Below, one piece after another: positions 6,294-12,977 of a stretch of 13,548 nucleotides of DNA. Below the pieces are notes generated by a model. It did not search any database and was not told the DNA's origin. It worked only from the letters and a program-made list of their open reading frames with translations. The position numbers and the translations under genes were made by a program. Numbering within the stretch: position 1 is the first letter of the stretch; each line of letters starts with the position of its first letter. The stretch comes from DASWJQ01 sp036397095 (GTDB lineage: Bacteria; Chloroflexota; Anaerolineae; Anaerolineales; E44-bin32): assembly GCA_036397095.1 (NCBI GenBank), contig DASWJQ010000170.1, positions 1 through 13,548 on the forward strand. The letters run 5' to 3'.

Positions 6294-6500
6294 GTGAGCA
6301 AGAAGAAGCGCAAGAGCCGTCCCAACATCCCCGAAGTCACGCTGCTGCGCTACGGCTCCGGTGGTGCCAGTGAGCGGACGACCCGGGACGAAGGCTTCGA
6401 CCCGGACTATAGCTATGTCGTGCAGGATTTGCGCCGCATCGGGATGCTGGCGGCAGGCTTCATTCTCCTGCTGCTTGTCCTGTCGGTGCTCCTGAATTGA
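6294..6500 (+). CDS. Small tail-anchored membrane protein, function unknown
   Basis: The 68-residue protein has a strongly basic N-terminus (SKKKRKSR, residues 2-9), an acidic/aromatic middle (DPDYSYVV, about 34-41) and a single C-terminal hydrophobic helix (about 48-67) running to the last residue. The likely topology is therefore N-inside with a tail anchor. The start is GTG at 6294, with AAGGAG six bases upstream. A start further upstream (6243) would lie inside the sortase gene and lacks a ribosome site. It begins 19 bases after the sortase stop, so cotranscription is very likely. I know no function. A sortase partner, adaptor or assembly factor is an inference from position only. Confidence 0.75.
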   Translation: MSKKKRKSRPNIPEVTLLRYGSGGASERTTRDEGFDPDYSYVVQDLRRIGMLAAGFILLLLVLSVLLN

Positions 6501-6555
6501 CCCCTGCCAACCGCCACGTAGGCGAGATGCTGGTAGGCACGTTCCCCGAGGTTGT

Positions 6556-8379
6556 GTGAGCCTACGCTGGCGTATTACCCTGCCTTTTCTGCTGCTGGCG
6601 CTCCTGCTCGGCCTGGGTGCCAGTTACCTCGTCATTCGTCTGCTGCGTGAGACTTCCGAAGAGCGTTTCTTGCGCCAGCTGGCCAACAGCGGCCAACTGG
6701 CGACCGACGCCGTTGTTCGAGTCGAGTCTGACATGCTCGAGGGCCAGCGTTTGGTGGCCAACACCGACGGTGTGCTTACGGCCACCGTTGCCGGTAACGC
6801 CGAGGAACTTCGTGGCTTGGTCTTGCCATTGGTTGTCAACGTGGGCATCGATGCCGTTGCCGTTGTCGATGACGACGGCCTGTCGTTGTTGTCCATCCGG
6901 CGCAATCCGGCGGGCGGGGCCGGCGCCTACGAAACCGTGCGCGGCGAAGCGATCTACACCGACTGGCCGGCCGTAGCCTCGACGCTGGCCATCCTGTCGG
7001 CGGAACCGACCGGCGACAAGGAGGTAGGGCTGGGCCGGGTGCAGAGTGGGGGCTTGGACCGGCAGATTCTGTTTGTGGTCGGTCCGCTGCGGTTGACGAC
7101 CGGTCGGGTTGCGGGGGCGGTGCTGGTAGGGGAGTACCTGCCGGATCTGGCCAGCCGGGTGGCCGAAGCTTCGGGCGGCAACATCACCTTCTACGACTTG
7201 TTGGCTGGCCAAGTGCTAGCCACCAGCATAGAGGGCGAAATCGGGGACGGCCTGCAGTTATCAGACGAGCTGATCACGGCTGCGGTCACAGCGCAGGACG
7301 AAACAACCGTCCGACAAACGCAGGTGGCCGGCATCCCCTATCGGGAGGCGTTGATACCGTTGACGGCTCGCCAGGGGGAGGTGCTGCTCGGAGTGATGGG
7401 CATCAGCTTGATCGACGCCGTCAGCGTGGCACAGGATGAAGCCTCCACCCTATCGAGTGACGCCACCACACGTACGGTCGTCGGTTACGGAGCGGCCGCG
7501 CTGTTCTTGATCGGAATCGCCGGGCTTGTTATTTCTTACACGATTACGCGCCCGCTGGTCGACATTGCCACGGCCAGCCAGCAGGTGGCGCAGGGCAATC
7601 TTGATGTCCAAGTGCCGGAACGAGGTGGGGGCGAGGTGACGGTGGTTGCCCGCTCGTTCAACCAGATGGTGCGGGGCCTGCGGAAGGCGGGAGAAACAAC
7701 CGAGTGGGAAAGCCAGACCGATCTGCCGCGCGCCCTGCTTGGGTCGTTTGAGGCCGAAACCCGCCGCCTGGCGGAAGCCGAGATCGCCGATTTGAGCCTG
7801 CTGGCATTCGCGCTGCAGGAGGTCACCCCTGTGACGCGCCTGAGCCCCGAAGAAACGGCGGCTCGGGCTGAGACCGTGATCGAGGCGTTGGAAGCGGTCA
7901 TCGCGCCCCACCGCGGCTACCTGGCCCAATTCGACGGGCAGCTGGCCCTGGTGGCGTTCGGCATGCCGCCCGATCGCCAGCCGAGGCAGGTCAGCGCCAT
8001 GCTGTCGGTTCATGCTGCCTTTGCCGGGTTGGAGGCGCTGCGCAGGCTCGATCTTGTGTGGCGGGCGGAGGGAGCCGGCGGCCTCAATGCGACCGCCGTG
8101 GCGCATGCCGGCCAGGTGATCGTTGGCGAGGTAGGACAAAAATACGGGTTGCCAAGCCTGCTGCTGGGCGATACCGTGAAAGAGACGCTGGCCTTGGTCG
8201 CTGCCGTCCGGCAACTCGAGCAGGGAGGAATCCTGGTCTCTCAGTCTGTTCACGATCGATTGGCCGGCGCCGCGTCCCACTTTGTGTTTGGCCGCAGTGG
8301 CCAGCTTGCGCTTCGGTCTTTGGGCCGGGAACTGATGGTCAATGAGGTCAGCGATCGGCGACTCGAGTTGGTGAAGTAG
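6556..8379 (+). CDS. Membrane receptor: Cache-like sensor, HAMP, degenerate class III cyclase domain
   Basis: The 607-residue protein has transmembrane helices at about 8-29 and 307-330. They flank an extracytoplasmic domain of about 275 residues whose composition and position fit a double Cache (dCache) sensor. A HAMP linker follows (331-380, from TRPL to VRGLRKA). The C-terminus (about 405-600) aligns by eye with class III adenylate/guanylate cyclases: LSPEETAARAE (429-439), AFGMP (467-471), VAHAGQVIVGEVG (515-527), LLGDTV (536-541) and GGILVSQSVHDRL (557-569). Both metal-binding aspartates appear lost: the position of the first lies in LLAFAL (415-420), and the second (IGDA in active enzymes) is DGQL (460-463). 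The NxxxR signature is also absent. It is probably a pseudo-cyclase used for binding or dimer signalling. The start is GTG at 6556 after a GAGG; it follows the small membrane protein by 55 bases. Confidence 0.85.
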   Translation: MSLRWRITLPFLLLALLLGLGASYLVIRLLRETSEERFLRQLANSGQLATDAVVRVESDMLEGQRLVANTDGVLTATVAGNAEELRGLVLPLVVNVGIDAVAVVDDDGLSLLSIRRNPAGGAGAYETVRGEAIYTDWPAVASTLAILSAEPTGDKEVGLGRVQSGGLDRQILFVVGPLRLTTGRVAGAVLVGEYLPDLASRVAEASGGNITFYDLLAGQVLATSIEGEIGDGLQLSDELITAAVTAQDETTVRQTQVAGIPYREALIPLTARQGEVLLGVMGISLIDAVSVAQDEASTLSSDATTRTVVGYGAAALFLIGIAGLVISYTITRPLVDIATASQQVAQGNLDVQVPERGGGEVTVVARSFNQMVRGLRKAGETTEWESQTDLPRALLGSFEAETRRLAEAEIADLSLLAFALQEVTPVTRLSPEETAARAETVIEALEAVIAPHRGYLAQFDGQLALVAFGMPPDRQPRQVSAMLSVHAAFAGLEALRRLDLVWRAEGAGGLNATAVAHAGQVIVGEVGQKYGLPSLLLGDTVKETLALVAAVRQLEQGGILVSQSVHDRLAGAASHFVFGRSGQLALRSLGRELMVNEVSDRRLELVK

Positions 8380-8390
8380 GGCAGAAATCC

Positions 8391-9380
8391 ATGAACGACA
8401 AGTTAGGGGGACGCTGGTTCGCTGGAGCACTGGCGCTGCTGGTTTTTCTGGTGGCGCTGTGGGTGGTGGCTGCGCTGCAGTTGGATCCAGCGGCAGCGGG
8501 GTCGGGCATTTCCCTTTCGCTGCGTTCCCGTTTGCTGGCCGACTATGGGCCCGACGCCGGTGGCCGCCTGGGCTCGATGCGGCTCTCGATCGTCAGCGAC
8601 CTGCTGCAAGATCTGGGGTTCGGGCCGGACAACGCGGGGGAAACATCCGAATCGCTGCGCATTTCGATGCTGACGCCCGTGCCGACGGCGACAGCCCTCG
8701 ATTTCTTCGGCCAACCGCCGCCTACTCTCACGGCCACCAATACGCCGCGCCCCACCCAGACACAGACGCCACCGCCAACCGCCACAAATACGCGGCGGCC
8801 CACTTCGACGCACACCGCCACCGGGACGCCCAAGCCCGACAACACGGCCGCAGCCACCAATACCGGTGGCTGCTGCGATAACCAGGATCCACAGCTCAGC
8901 GGTGGTACCCCCAGCGTCGCCGATGGCAGCAGCTTTGGCTGCACGATGGTCGTTACTGTGACGGGCATCCGAGCCTTCGATCCGGGACCGTCAAGCGGCA
9001 TGAACTGGATCAAGCTCAAGTACAACATCGATGGCTCCTCCTACGTTTTCTCAACCCCGCTGACTCTGGTCAGCGGGGGCTGGGTCGCCGGGCCTGGCGG
9101 CCCCTGGGATGCCATCTACCAGGGCACCATCACGATCGACCACGATACGGTCTTTGGCTCAAGCATGAGCCTGGGCAAGGGGCTGGCGCGACCCGCGCTC
9201 CGGTTGGATGACACGGATACCCCGACGCCGACGGCGACACACACACCCAGCGTAACCCCGGACCCGGCGCCAACGGAGGTGCTCACGGACCACGATGTCG
9301 AGCTGTACATGATCGCAGAGGACAACGAGGGCAACAGCGATTATGTCCTGCTGGCCAGTTACACGATGAGCTGTCACTGA
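8391..9380 (+). CDS. Membrane-anchored surface protein with Pro/Thr linkers, function unknown
   Basis: The 329-residue protein has one N-terminal hydrophobic helix (about 9-30) that acts as an uncleaved signal anchor or signal peptide. A short exported segment (31-93) leads to a 66-residue Pro/Thr-rich linker (about 95-160), and then a beta-rich domain starting with Cys161-Cys162 (others Cys184 and Cys328). Within that domain a second Pro/Thr stretch (about 274-297) interrupts a fold that otherwise reads like an Ig-type sandwich (KLKYNIDG, TITIDHD, then VELYMIAEDNEGNSD). There is no LPxTG-like sorting signal or C-terminal helix, so it is not an obvious substrate of the neighbouring sortase. 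The ATG at 8391 starts 11 bases after the receptor stop, so it is cotranscribed. It could be a sensor partner or ligand-binding subunit of the receptor, by position only. Confidence 0.82.
   Translation: MNDKLGGRWFAGALALLVFLVALWVVAALQLDPAAAGSGISLSLRSRLLADYGPDAGGRLGSMRLSIVSDLLQDLGFGPDNAGETSESLRISMLTPVPTATALDFFGQPPPTLTATNTPRPTQTQTPPPTATNTRRPTSTHTATGTPKPDNTAAATNTGGCCDNQDPQLSGGTPSVADGSSFGCTMVVTVTGIRAFDPGPSSGMNWIKLKYNIDGSSYVFSTPLTLVSGGWVAGPGGPWDAIYQGTITIDHDTVFGSSMSLGKGLARPALRLDDTDTPTPTATHTPSVTPDPAPTEVLTDHDVELYMIAEDNEGNSDYVLLASYTMSCH
8673..8870 (+). repeat. Low-complexity DNA encoding Pro/Thr linker 1
   Basis: The stretch is rich in ACN and CCN codons (Thr, Pro) with Ala and Asn, giving an imperfect PTxTxT pattern in the surface protein. 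It probably forms an extended, flexible stalk and is a candidate for length variation between strains. Confidence 0.7.
9210..9281 (+). repeat. Low-complexity DNA encoding Pro/Thr linker 2
   Basis: A shorter Pro/Thr-coding stretch (DTDTPTPTATHTP and following residues) lies inside the C-terminal beta-domain of the same protein. It includes a CA-dinucleotide run near 9238-9246, which could slip during replication. Confidence 0.6.
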
Positions 9381-9417
9381 CGGTTGGCGCCGGCCTACGT
9401 CGACGCTCGGCTCCCGG

Positions 9418-9426
9418 TGGTATAAT
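9418..9426 (+). promoter_or_regulatory. Extended -10 promoter of the prfA operon
   Basis: TGG-TATAAT at 9418-9426 is a perfect -10 hexamer with the TGn extension, 39 bases before the prfA ATG. The predicted transcription start (about 9433) falls on the first bases of the leader hairpin. Only a weak -35-like GTCGAC (9399-9404) is present, as is common for extended -10 promoters. Confidence 0.7.
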
Positions 9427-9431
9427 CAACA

Positions 9432-9458
9432 AACCTCCCGCGCTCCACGTGGGAGGTT
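9432..9458 (+). promoter_or_regulatory. prfA leader hairpin burying the Shine-Dalgarno
   Basis: Bases 9432-9442 pair with 9448-9458 in an 11-bp stem (one G-U pair) around the loop CTCCA. The 3' arm holds GGGAGG (9451-9456), the ribosome binding site eight bases before the ATG at 9465; the 5' arm CCTCCC is an exact anti-Shine-Dalgarno. With the start of transcription predicted at about 9433, the hairpin would be almost the whole leader. The following TTATTCTT is T-rich, so a terminator for the upstream operon is an alternative or second role. The stem is clear; the regulation is inferred. Confidence 0.6.
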
Positions 9459-9464
9459 ATTCTT

Positions 9465-10532
9465 ATGAGCATGTTTGAGAAGCTGTCTGGCATAGAAGCG
9501 CGCTTCCAGCTAATCGACCAGGGAATGGCCGAAGCTGGCGAGGACTACCAACGCGTCGCCGAGTTGGCTCAGGAGCGGGCCGAACTCGAGCCTTTGGTGT
9601 CTGCCTTCCGCGACTATCGCCAGGTAACGGACCAGATGGAACAAGCCGAGGTGCTACTCGGCGCTGATGATGCCGACATGCGGGCCCTGGCCGAAACGGA
9701 GCTGGTCGAACTACAAGCGCGCCATGAGCGGCTCGAAGCCGAGCTCAAATCCATGCTTGTCCCGCGCGATCCGCGTGATCGCCGCAATGTGATCGTCGAG
9801 ATTCGGGCTGGCACGGGTGGCGACGAGGCCACGCTGTTCGCCTCCGACCTGTACCGGATGTACTCGCGCTATGCCGAAGAGCAGGGTTGGAAAACCGAGG
9901 TCCTGTCGCTCAATGAGACTGGGGTTGGCGGTGTGAAGGAGATCATCTTCCTGGTCAAGGGCAGCGGCGCGTTTTCTCGGTTGAAGTATGAGTCGGGGGT
10001 CCACCGGGTGCAGCGGGTTCCGGCGACCGAATCCCAGGGCCGGATTCACACCTCGACGGCGACCGTGGCCGTCATGGCCGAGGCTGAAGATGTTGAAATC
10101 GCCATCCCCGAGGGCGATATCCGCATGGATGTATTTCGTTCGGGGGGCGCCGGCGGCCAGAGCGTCCAGAAGAACTCAACGGCGGTCCGGCTTACCCACC
10201 TGCCGACCGGGATGGTCGTGCAGTGCCAAGACGAACGCTCGCAACTGCAGAACCGCAACCGGGCCATGAGTATTCTGCGGGCCCGGCTTTATGAACAGGC
10301 GCTCCAAGAACAGCAAGCCAAGGAAGATGCCGCCCGACGGGCCCAGGTCGGCAGCGCAGAGCGGTCCGAGAAGATCCGCACCTACAATTTTCCCCAGAAC
10401 CGGGTCACCGATCACCGTATCGGCGTCTCGTCCCATAACTTGACGGCCGTGCTTGAAGGCGCCATCGATGTGTTCGTTGATGAACTCGCCGCGCAAGAGG
10501 AGGCCACCCGGCTTCTACTTGCCAGTGGGTGA
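9465..10532 (+). CDS. prfA: Peptide chain release factor 1
   Basis: The 355-residue length is standard for RF1. The anticodon-like PAT tripeptide (residues 186-188, in RVPATESQGR) marks recognition of UAA/UAG and separates it from RF2, which has SPF. The catalytic GGQ is at 230-232 within SGGAGGQSV, the loop that enters the peptidyl-transferase centre to release the finished protein. The N-terminal part (about 1-100) is the helical domain 1. The ATG at 9465 is preceded by GGGAGG at eight bases; a second in-frame ATG at 9471 is possible. The gene heads prfA-prmC-tsaC, and PrmC methylates the GGQ glutamine of this product. The leader hairpin suggests controlled translation. Confidence 0.98.
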   Translation: MSMFEKLSGIEARFQLIDQGMAEAGEDYQRVAELAQERAELEPLVSAFRDYRQVTDQMEQAEVLLGADDADMRALAETELVELQARHERLEAELKSMLVPRDPRDRRNVIVEIRAGTGGDEATLFASDLYRMYSRYAEEQGWKTEVLSLNETGVGGVKEIIFLVKGSGAFSRLKYESGVHRVQRVPATESQGRIHTSTATVAVMAEAEDVEIAIPEGDIRMDVFRSGGAGGQSVQKNSTAVRLTHLPTGMVVQCQDERSQLQNRNRAMSILRARLYEQALQEQQAKEDAARRAQVGSAERSEKIRTYNFPQNRVTDHRIGVSSHNLTAVLEGAIDVFVDELAAQEEATRLLLASG

Positions 10533-11397
10533 GCCGGCGCCGGATGGCGCCACGCTGGCCGAATTGCTGGCTGAAGCCCGCCGGCGCTTGGCCGATCACA
10601 GCCAAACCCCTAGCCTGGACGCGCAAACCTTGATGGTTAAGGCCGTCGGCCTGCCACGCGGCTGGGTGCTGTCCCATGCCGAAGCCCAGCTCGATCCCGA
10701 CCAGGCTGCCTCTTATCGGGCCGATGTCGAGCGCTGTGCGCAAGGAGTTCCCCTTCCCTATGTCCTCGGCTGGTGGGAGTTTTACGGCCGCCAGTATCAT
10801 CTCTCGCCGGATGTGCTCATCCCGCGGCCTGAAACGGAGCACCTGGTCGAGGCGGCGCTGCGCCGACTAGCTGCTCGGCCCGAGCTAGGCCGGGTTCTTG
10901 AACTGGGCACTGGATCCGGCTGTGTGATCTGCAGCCTGGCGCTCGACCTGCCCGGCCGGCTCTACCTGGCGACCGATCGCAGCTGGCCGGCGTTGCAGGT
11001 ATGCCGGCGCAACCTGGCCGAATACCAACTGGTGGAGCAGGTGGACCTGGTGCTGGCCGATCAATTGCAGGGCCTGGACGGTCCCTTTGACCTGATCGTC
11101 TCCAATCCACCCTACCTGACGAGCCGGGCGGCCACCGAGCTGCCGGTCGGCCAGCGAGAACCTCGATCGGCGTTGGACGGTGGGCCGGATGGCCTCGATC
11201 CCGTACGAGCGATCGCCGCCAACCTGGACCGGGCGCTGGCCCCCGGCGGCGAGCTGCTGCTCGAACTGGACCCCCATCAGATGGAAGAGGCTCGTGCCGT
11301 CATCGGCGCAGCCATCGTGCTCGAAGGGGCCGCGATCGAGAAGGACCTGGCAGGCGATGATCGAATCTTGTGGGTGCGGAGAGTGGGCAACCGGTGA
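10525..11397 (+). CDS. prmC: Release factor glutamine N5-methyltransferase
   Basis: PrmC transfers a methyl group from S-adenosylmethionine to the glutamine of the GGQ motif in release factors. The 290-residue product shows the helical N-terminal domain (about 10-85), the conserved VLIPRPETE (98-106), the SAM-binding VLELGTGSGC (124-133) and the catalytic NPPY (194-197) that holds the substrate glutamine. I chose GTG at 10525, which overlaps the prfA stop by eight bases; TTG at 10519 is close and also possible, and a GAGGAGG at 10497-10503 may help loading. The frame is open further upstream inside prfA, but that part shows no PrmC character. The order prfA-prmC is widespread in bacteria. Confidence 0.96.
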   Translation: MGEPAPDGATLAELLAEARRRLADHSQTPSLDAQTLMVKAVGLPRGWVLSHAEAQLDPDQAASYRADVERCAQGVPLPYVLGWWEFYGRQYHLSPDVLIPRPETEHLVEAALRRLAARPELGRVLELGTGSGCVICSLALDLPGRLYLATDRSWPALQVCRRNLAEYQLVEQVDLVLADQLQGLDGPFDLIVSNPPYLTSRAATELPVGQREPRSALDGGPDGLDPVRAIAANLDRALAPGGELLLELDPHQMEEARAVIGAAIVLEGAAIEKDLAGDDRILWVRRVGNR

Positions 11398-12014
11398 ATA
11401 CGCGGCTCATCTCGGCCGATGAACCCCAAGCCATCGATCATGCGGTTGCCCTGTTGTGTGAAGCCGCCTTGGTGGCCTTTCCGACCGACACGGTCTATGG
11501 CCTGGCAGCGGCCATTGATCAGCCGAGGGCGATCAACCGGCTGTTCGAAGCCAAGGGCCGGCCAGAGGAGAAAGCCGTGCCTGTCTTGCTGGCGGACCGG
11601 TCGCAGCTCGACCGCGTTGCCTCACAGGTTGCCCAACCCGTGCTGCGGCTGGCGGAGGCATTCTGGCCAGGACCCCTGACGCTCATCGTGCCCAAGGCGG
11701 ACGATCTTCCGGCAGAGCTGAGCAGTTTGCCAACCATTGGTGTGCGCGTGCCCGATCACCCGGTGGCACTCGCCTTGCTGCGGGCCACGGGTCCGCTGGC
11801 CGTGACCTCGGCCAACCGGTCTGGTCGCCCCGATTGTCTTACGGCGGGAGCGGTCAAGGACCAATTGGACGGGTTGATTGAACTGATTGTTGATGGCGGG
11901 TTGACGCCCGGGGGCAGACCGTCGACCGTCGCCGCAATGGAAGATACGGAGCTGCGGGTCTTGCGGGAGGGCCCGATCAGCCTGGCGGTGATGCGGGCGG
12001 CACTGGCAAGCTAG
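11394..12014 (+). CDS. tsaC: L-threonylcarbamoyladenylate synthase (TsaC/YrdC type)
   Basis: The enzyme makes threonylcarbamoyl-AMP from threonine, bicarbonate and ATP, the first step of the t6A37 modification of ANN-decoding tRNAs. The 206-residue protein has only the YrdC domain, without the extra C-terminal domain of Sua5. Recognised motifs are VAFPTDTVYGL (27-37), the KGRP signature (54-57), WPGPLT (91-96), VTSAN (137-141) and the PSTV segment (176-179). GTG at 11394 overlaps the prmC stop as GTGA, indicating translational coupling; a longer frame from 11370 lies within prmC. Adjacency to prfA-prmC recurs in several phyla. It ends three bases from the convergent esterase gene. Confidence 0.95.
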   Translation: MNTRLISADEPQAIDHAVALLCEAALVAFPTDTVYGLAAAIDQPRAINRLFEAKGRPEEKAVPVLLADRSQLDRVASQVAQPVLRLAEAFWPGPLTLIVPKADDLPAELSSLPTIGVRVPDHPVALALLRATGPLAVTSANRSGRPDCLTAGAVKDQLDGLIELIVDGGLTPGGRPSTVAAMEDTELRVLREGPISLAVMRAALAS

Positions 12015-12017
12015 CGC

Positions 12018-12869
12018 TCACCAGTGCTGCCCATACCAGCGCAAGTAGGTTTCAAGCTGATGCGCCCAGTAGGCCCCTTCGTGGCGGCCCGGACTGATCG
12101 AAAGCTCATGGGCGACATTGCGGGTCTCCAAAGCCTGTGTCAATTCGTCGACAGCGGGCAGCAGCGAATCGCGATCCCCAATATCAATCCAAATCTTGGG
12201 CGTGCCTGACCATCTGGGCTGCGCCAGCCAATTTGGCAGCGCGGCCAAATCGCCACCGCGGATGGCGGGGCTGTGAAGTCCGACGGCGCTGAAGACGTTG
12301 GGATAACGCAGGGCCAGCCGGAATGCCCAGCCGCCGCCGCGCGACAGGCCGCCGACGGCCCGCCAGGTGGGGCCGGGCAGGGCTCCGTAGTTCTCTTCGA
12401 CGTACGGTACTAGTCCTTCCAGCAGGGCGGGCTCGAGCTCGAGGCCGGTCCGCTGCCAGGGCAAGACGATCAAGAAGCCGGGAACCGAGCCATCCTTGAT
12501 TAGCCGGTCGGCGGTGTCGGCCAATCCCAGAGCTAGCCACGTCTGGTCGTCGCCCCCCAGTCCGTGGAGCAGGTACAGCGCGGGCCAGCCGCCCGTGCCC
12601 TGCTCGTAACAAGGCGGTAAGTAAATGCGAAAGGGAAGGTCCCGGCCGTAGGCCGAGGTGTCGACACTATCTTGGCGAATCTCGCCCTGGCGGGGACACT
12701 GGGTTGGGCTGGCCGTCGGCGCGGGAGCCGAGTTGGGGAACGAACTGGGCACAAGGGATGGGGTGGGCGAGAGAGCCGCCAGCGGTGCGGGGGGTGTTGC
12801 CGTCGGCAGCCGCGCGCCACAGGCGGACAATAGGAAAAAGCAGGCGGCGCCAAACACCCATCTCATCAT
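12018..12869 (-). CDS. Lipoprotein esterase of the esterase D / PF00756 type
   Basis: The 283-residue product begins with a short signal peptide ending in the lipobox LSAC (lipidated Cys17) and a Pro/Ser/Thr-rich linker to about residue 55, so it is probably anchored on the outer face of the membrane. An alpha/beta-hydrolase follows: LLHGLGGDD (about 100-108) for the oxyanion region, nucleophile Ser176 in GLSRGG, acid Asp232 or Asp234 in GDRDS, and His263 in GRHEG. The family contains esterase D, feruloyl esterase and enterobactin-esterase-like enzymes; the substrate is unknown. The start is ATG at 12869 (12866 also possible); the frame extends upstream to 12968 but that part overlaps a good promoter. 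It is convergent with the tsaC gene, with no room for a terminator between them. Confidence 0.9.
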   Translation of the reverse strand: MMRWVFGAACFFLLSACGARLPTATPPAPLAALSPTPSLVPSSFPNSAPAPTASPTQCPRQGEIRQDSVDTSAYGRDLPFRIYLPPCYEQGTGGWPALYLLHGLGGDDQTWLALGLADTADRLIKDGSVPGFLIVLPWQRTGLELEPALLEGLVPYVEENYGALPGPTWRAVGGLSRGGGWAFRLALRYPNVFSAVGLHSPAIRGGDLAALPNWLAQPRWSGTPKIWIDIGDRDSLLPAVDELTQALETRNVAHELSISPGRHEGAYWAHQLETYLRWYGQHW

Positions 12870-12939
12870 GGCCGGCGCCAGAAAGAAACACCCGCTGGCC
12901 CGCAGGTTCCGCGTGCCAACGGGGGCGCCTGTTGATTCG

Positions 12940-12968
12940 AGTGTAGTCCGGACCCCATCAGGCGTCAA
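12940..12968 (-). promoter_or_regulatory. Sigma70-like promoter of the esterase gene
   Basis: On the minus strand TTGACG (12968-12963) and TACACT (12945-12940) are separated by exactly 17 bases, five and four matches to consensus. The expected start near 12933 gives a leader of about 64 bases. It begins ten bases after the PstB stop, so the esterase can be transcribed independently of the phosphate transporter. Confidence 0.6.
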
Positions 12969-12977
12969 CCCGTAGGA

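Noticed and set aside
5528..6340. 270-codon minus-strand frame opposite the sortase
   Set aside because: The plus strand carries the full sortase triad; the minus frame has no motif or ribosome site that I could find.
7450..8430. 326-codon minus-strand frame opposite the receptor gene
   Set aside because: It is Arg/Gln/His-rich without domain motifs and opposes the HAMP and cyclase-like regions, which are clearly coding on plus.
8673..8870. Tandem DNA repeat or CRISPR-like array
   Set aside because: There is no constant repeat with spacers. It is imperfect Pro/Thr codon repetition inside an open reading frame.
8391..9380. Substrate of the neighbouring sortase
   Set aside because: There is no LPxTG-like motif, C-terminal hydrophobic helix or basic tail; the protein ends SYTMSCH.
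9432..9464. Simple intrinsic terminator for the surface operon
   Set aside because: The promoter's expected start coincides with the 5' arm and the 3' arm is the prfA ribosome site. The T-tract is interrupted. A dual role is kept open, but terminator alone is not the best reading.
12870..12968. Longer start for the esterase at 12968
   Set aside because: It would place 33 residues before a textbook lipoprotein signal peptide and run through a -35/-10 pair with 17-base spacing.
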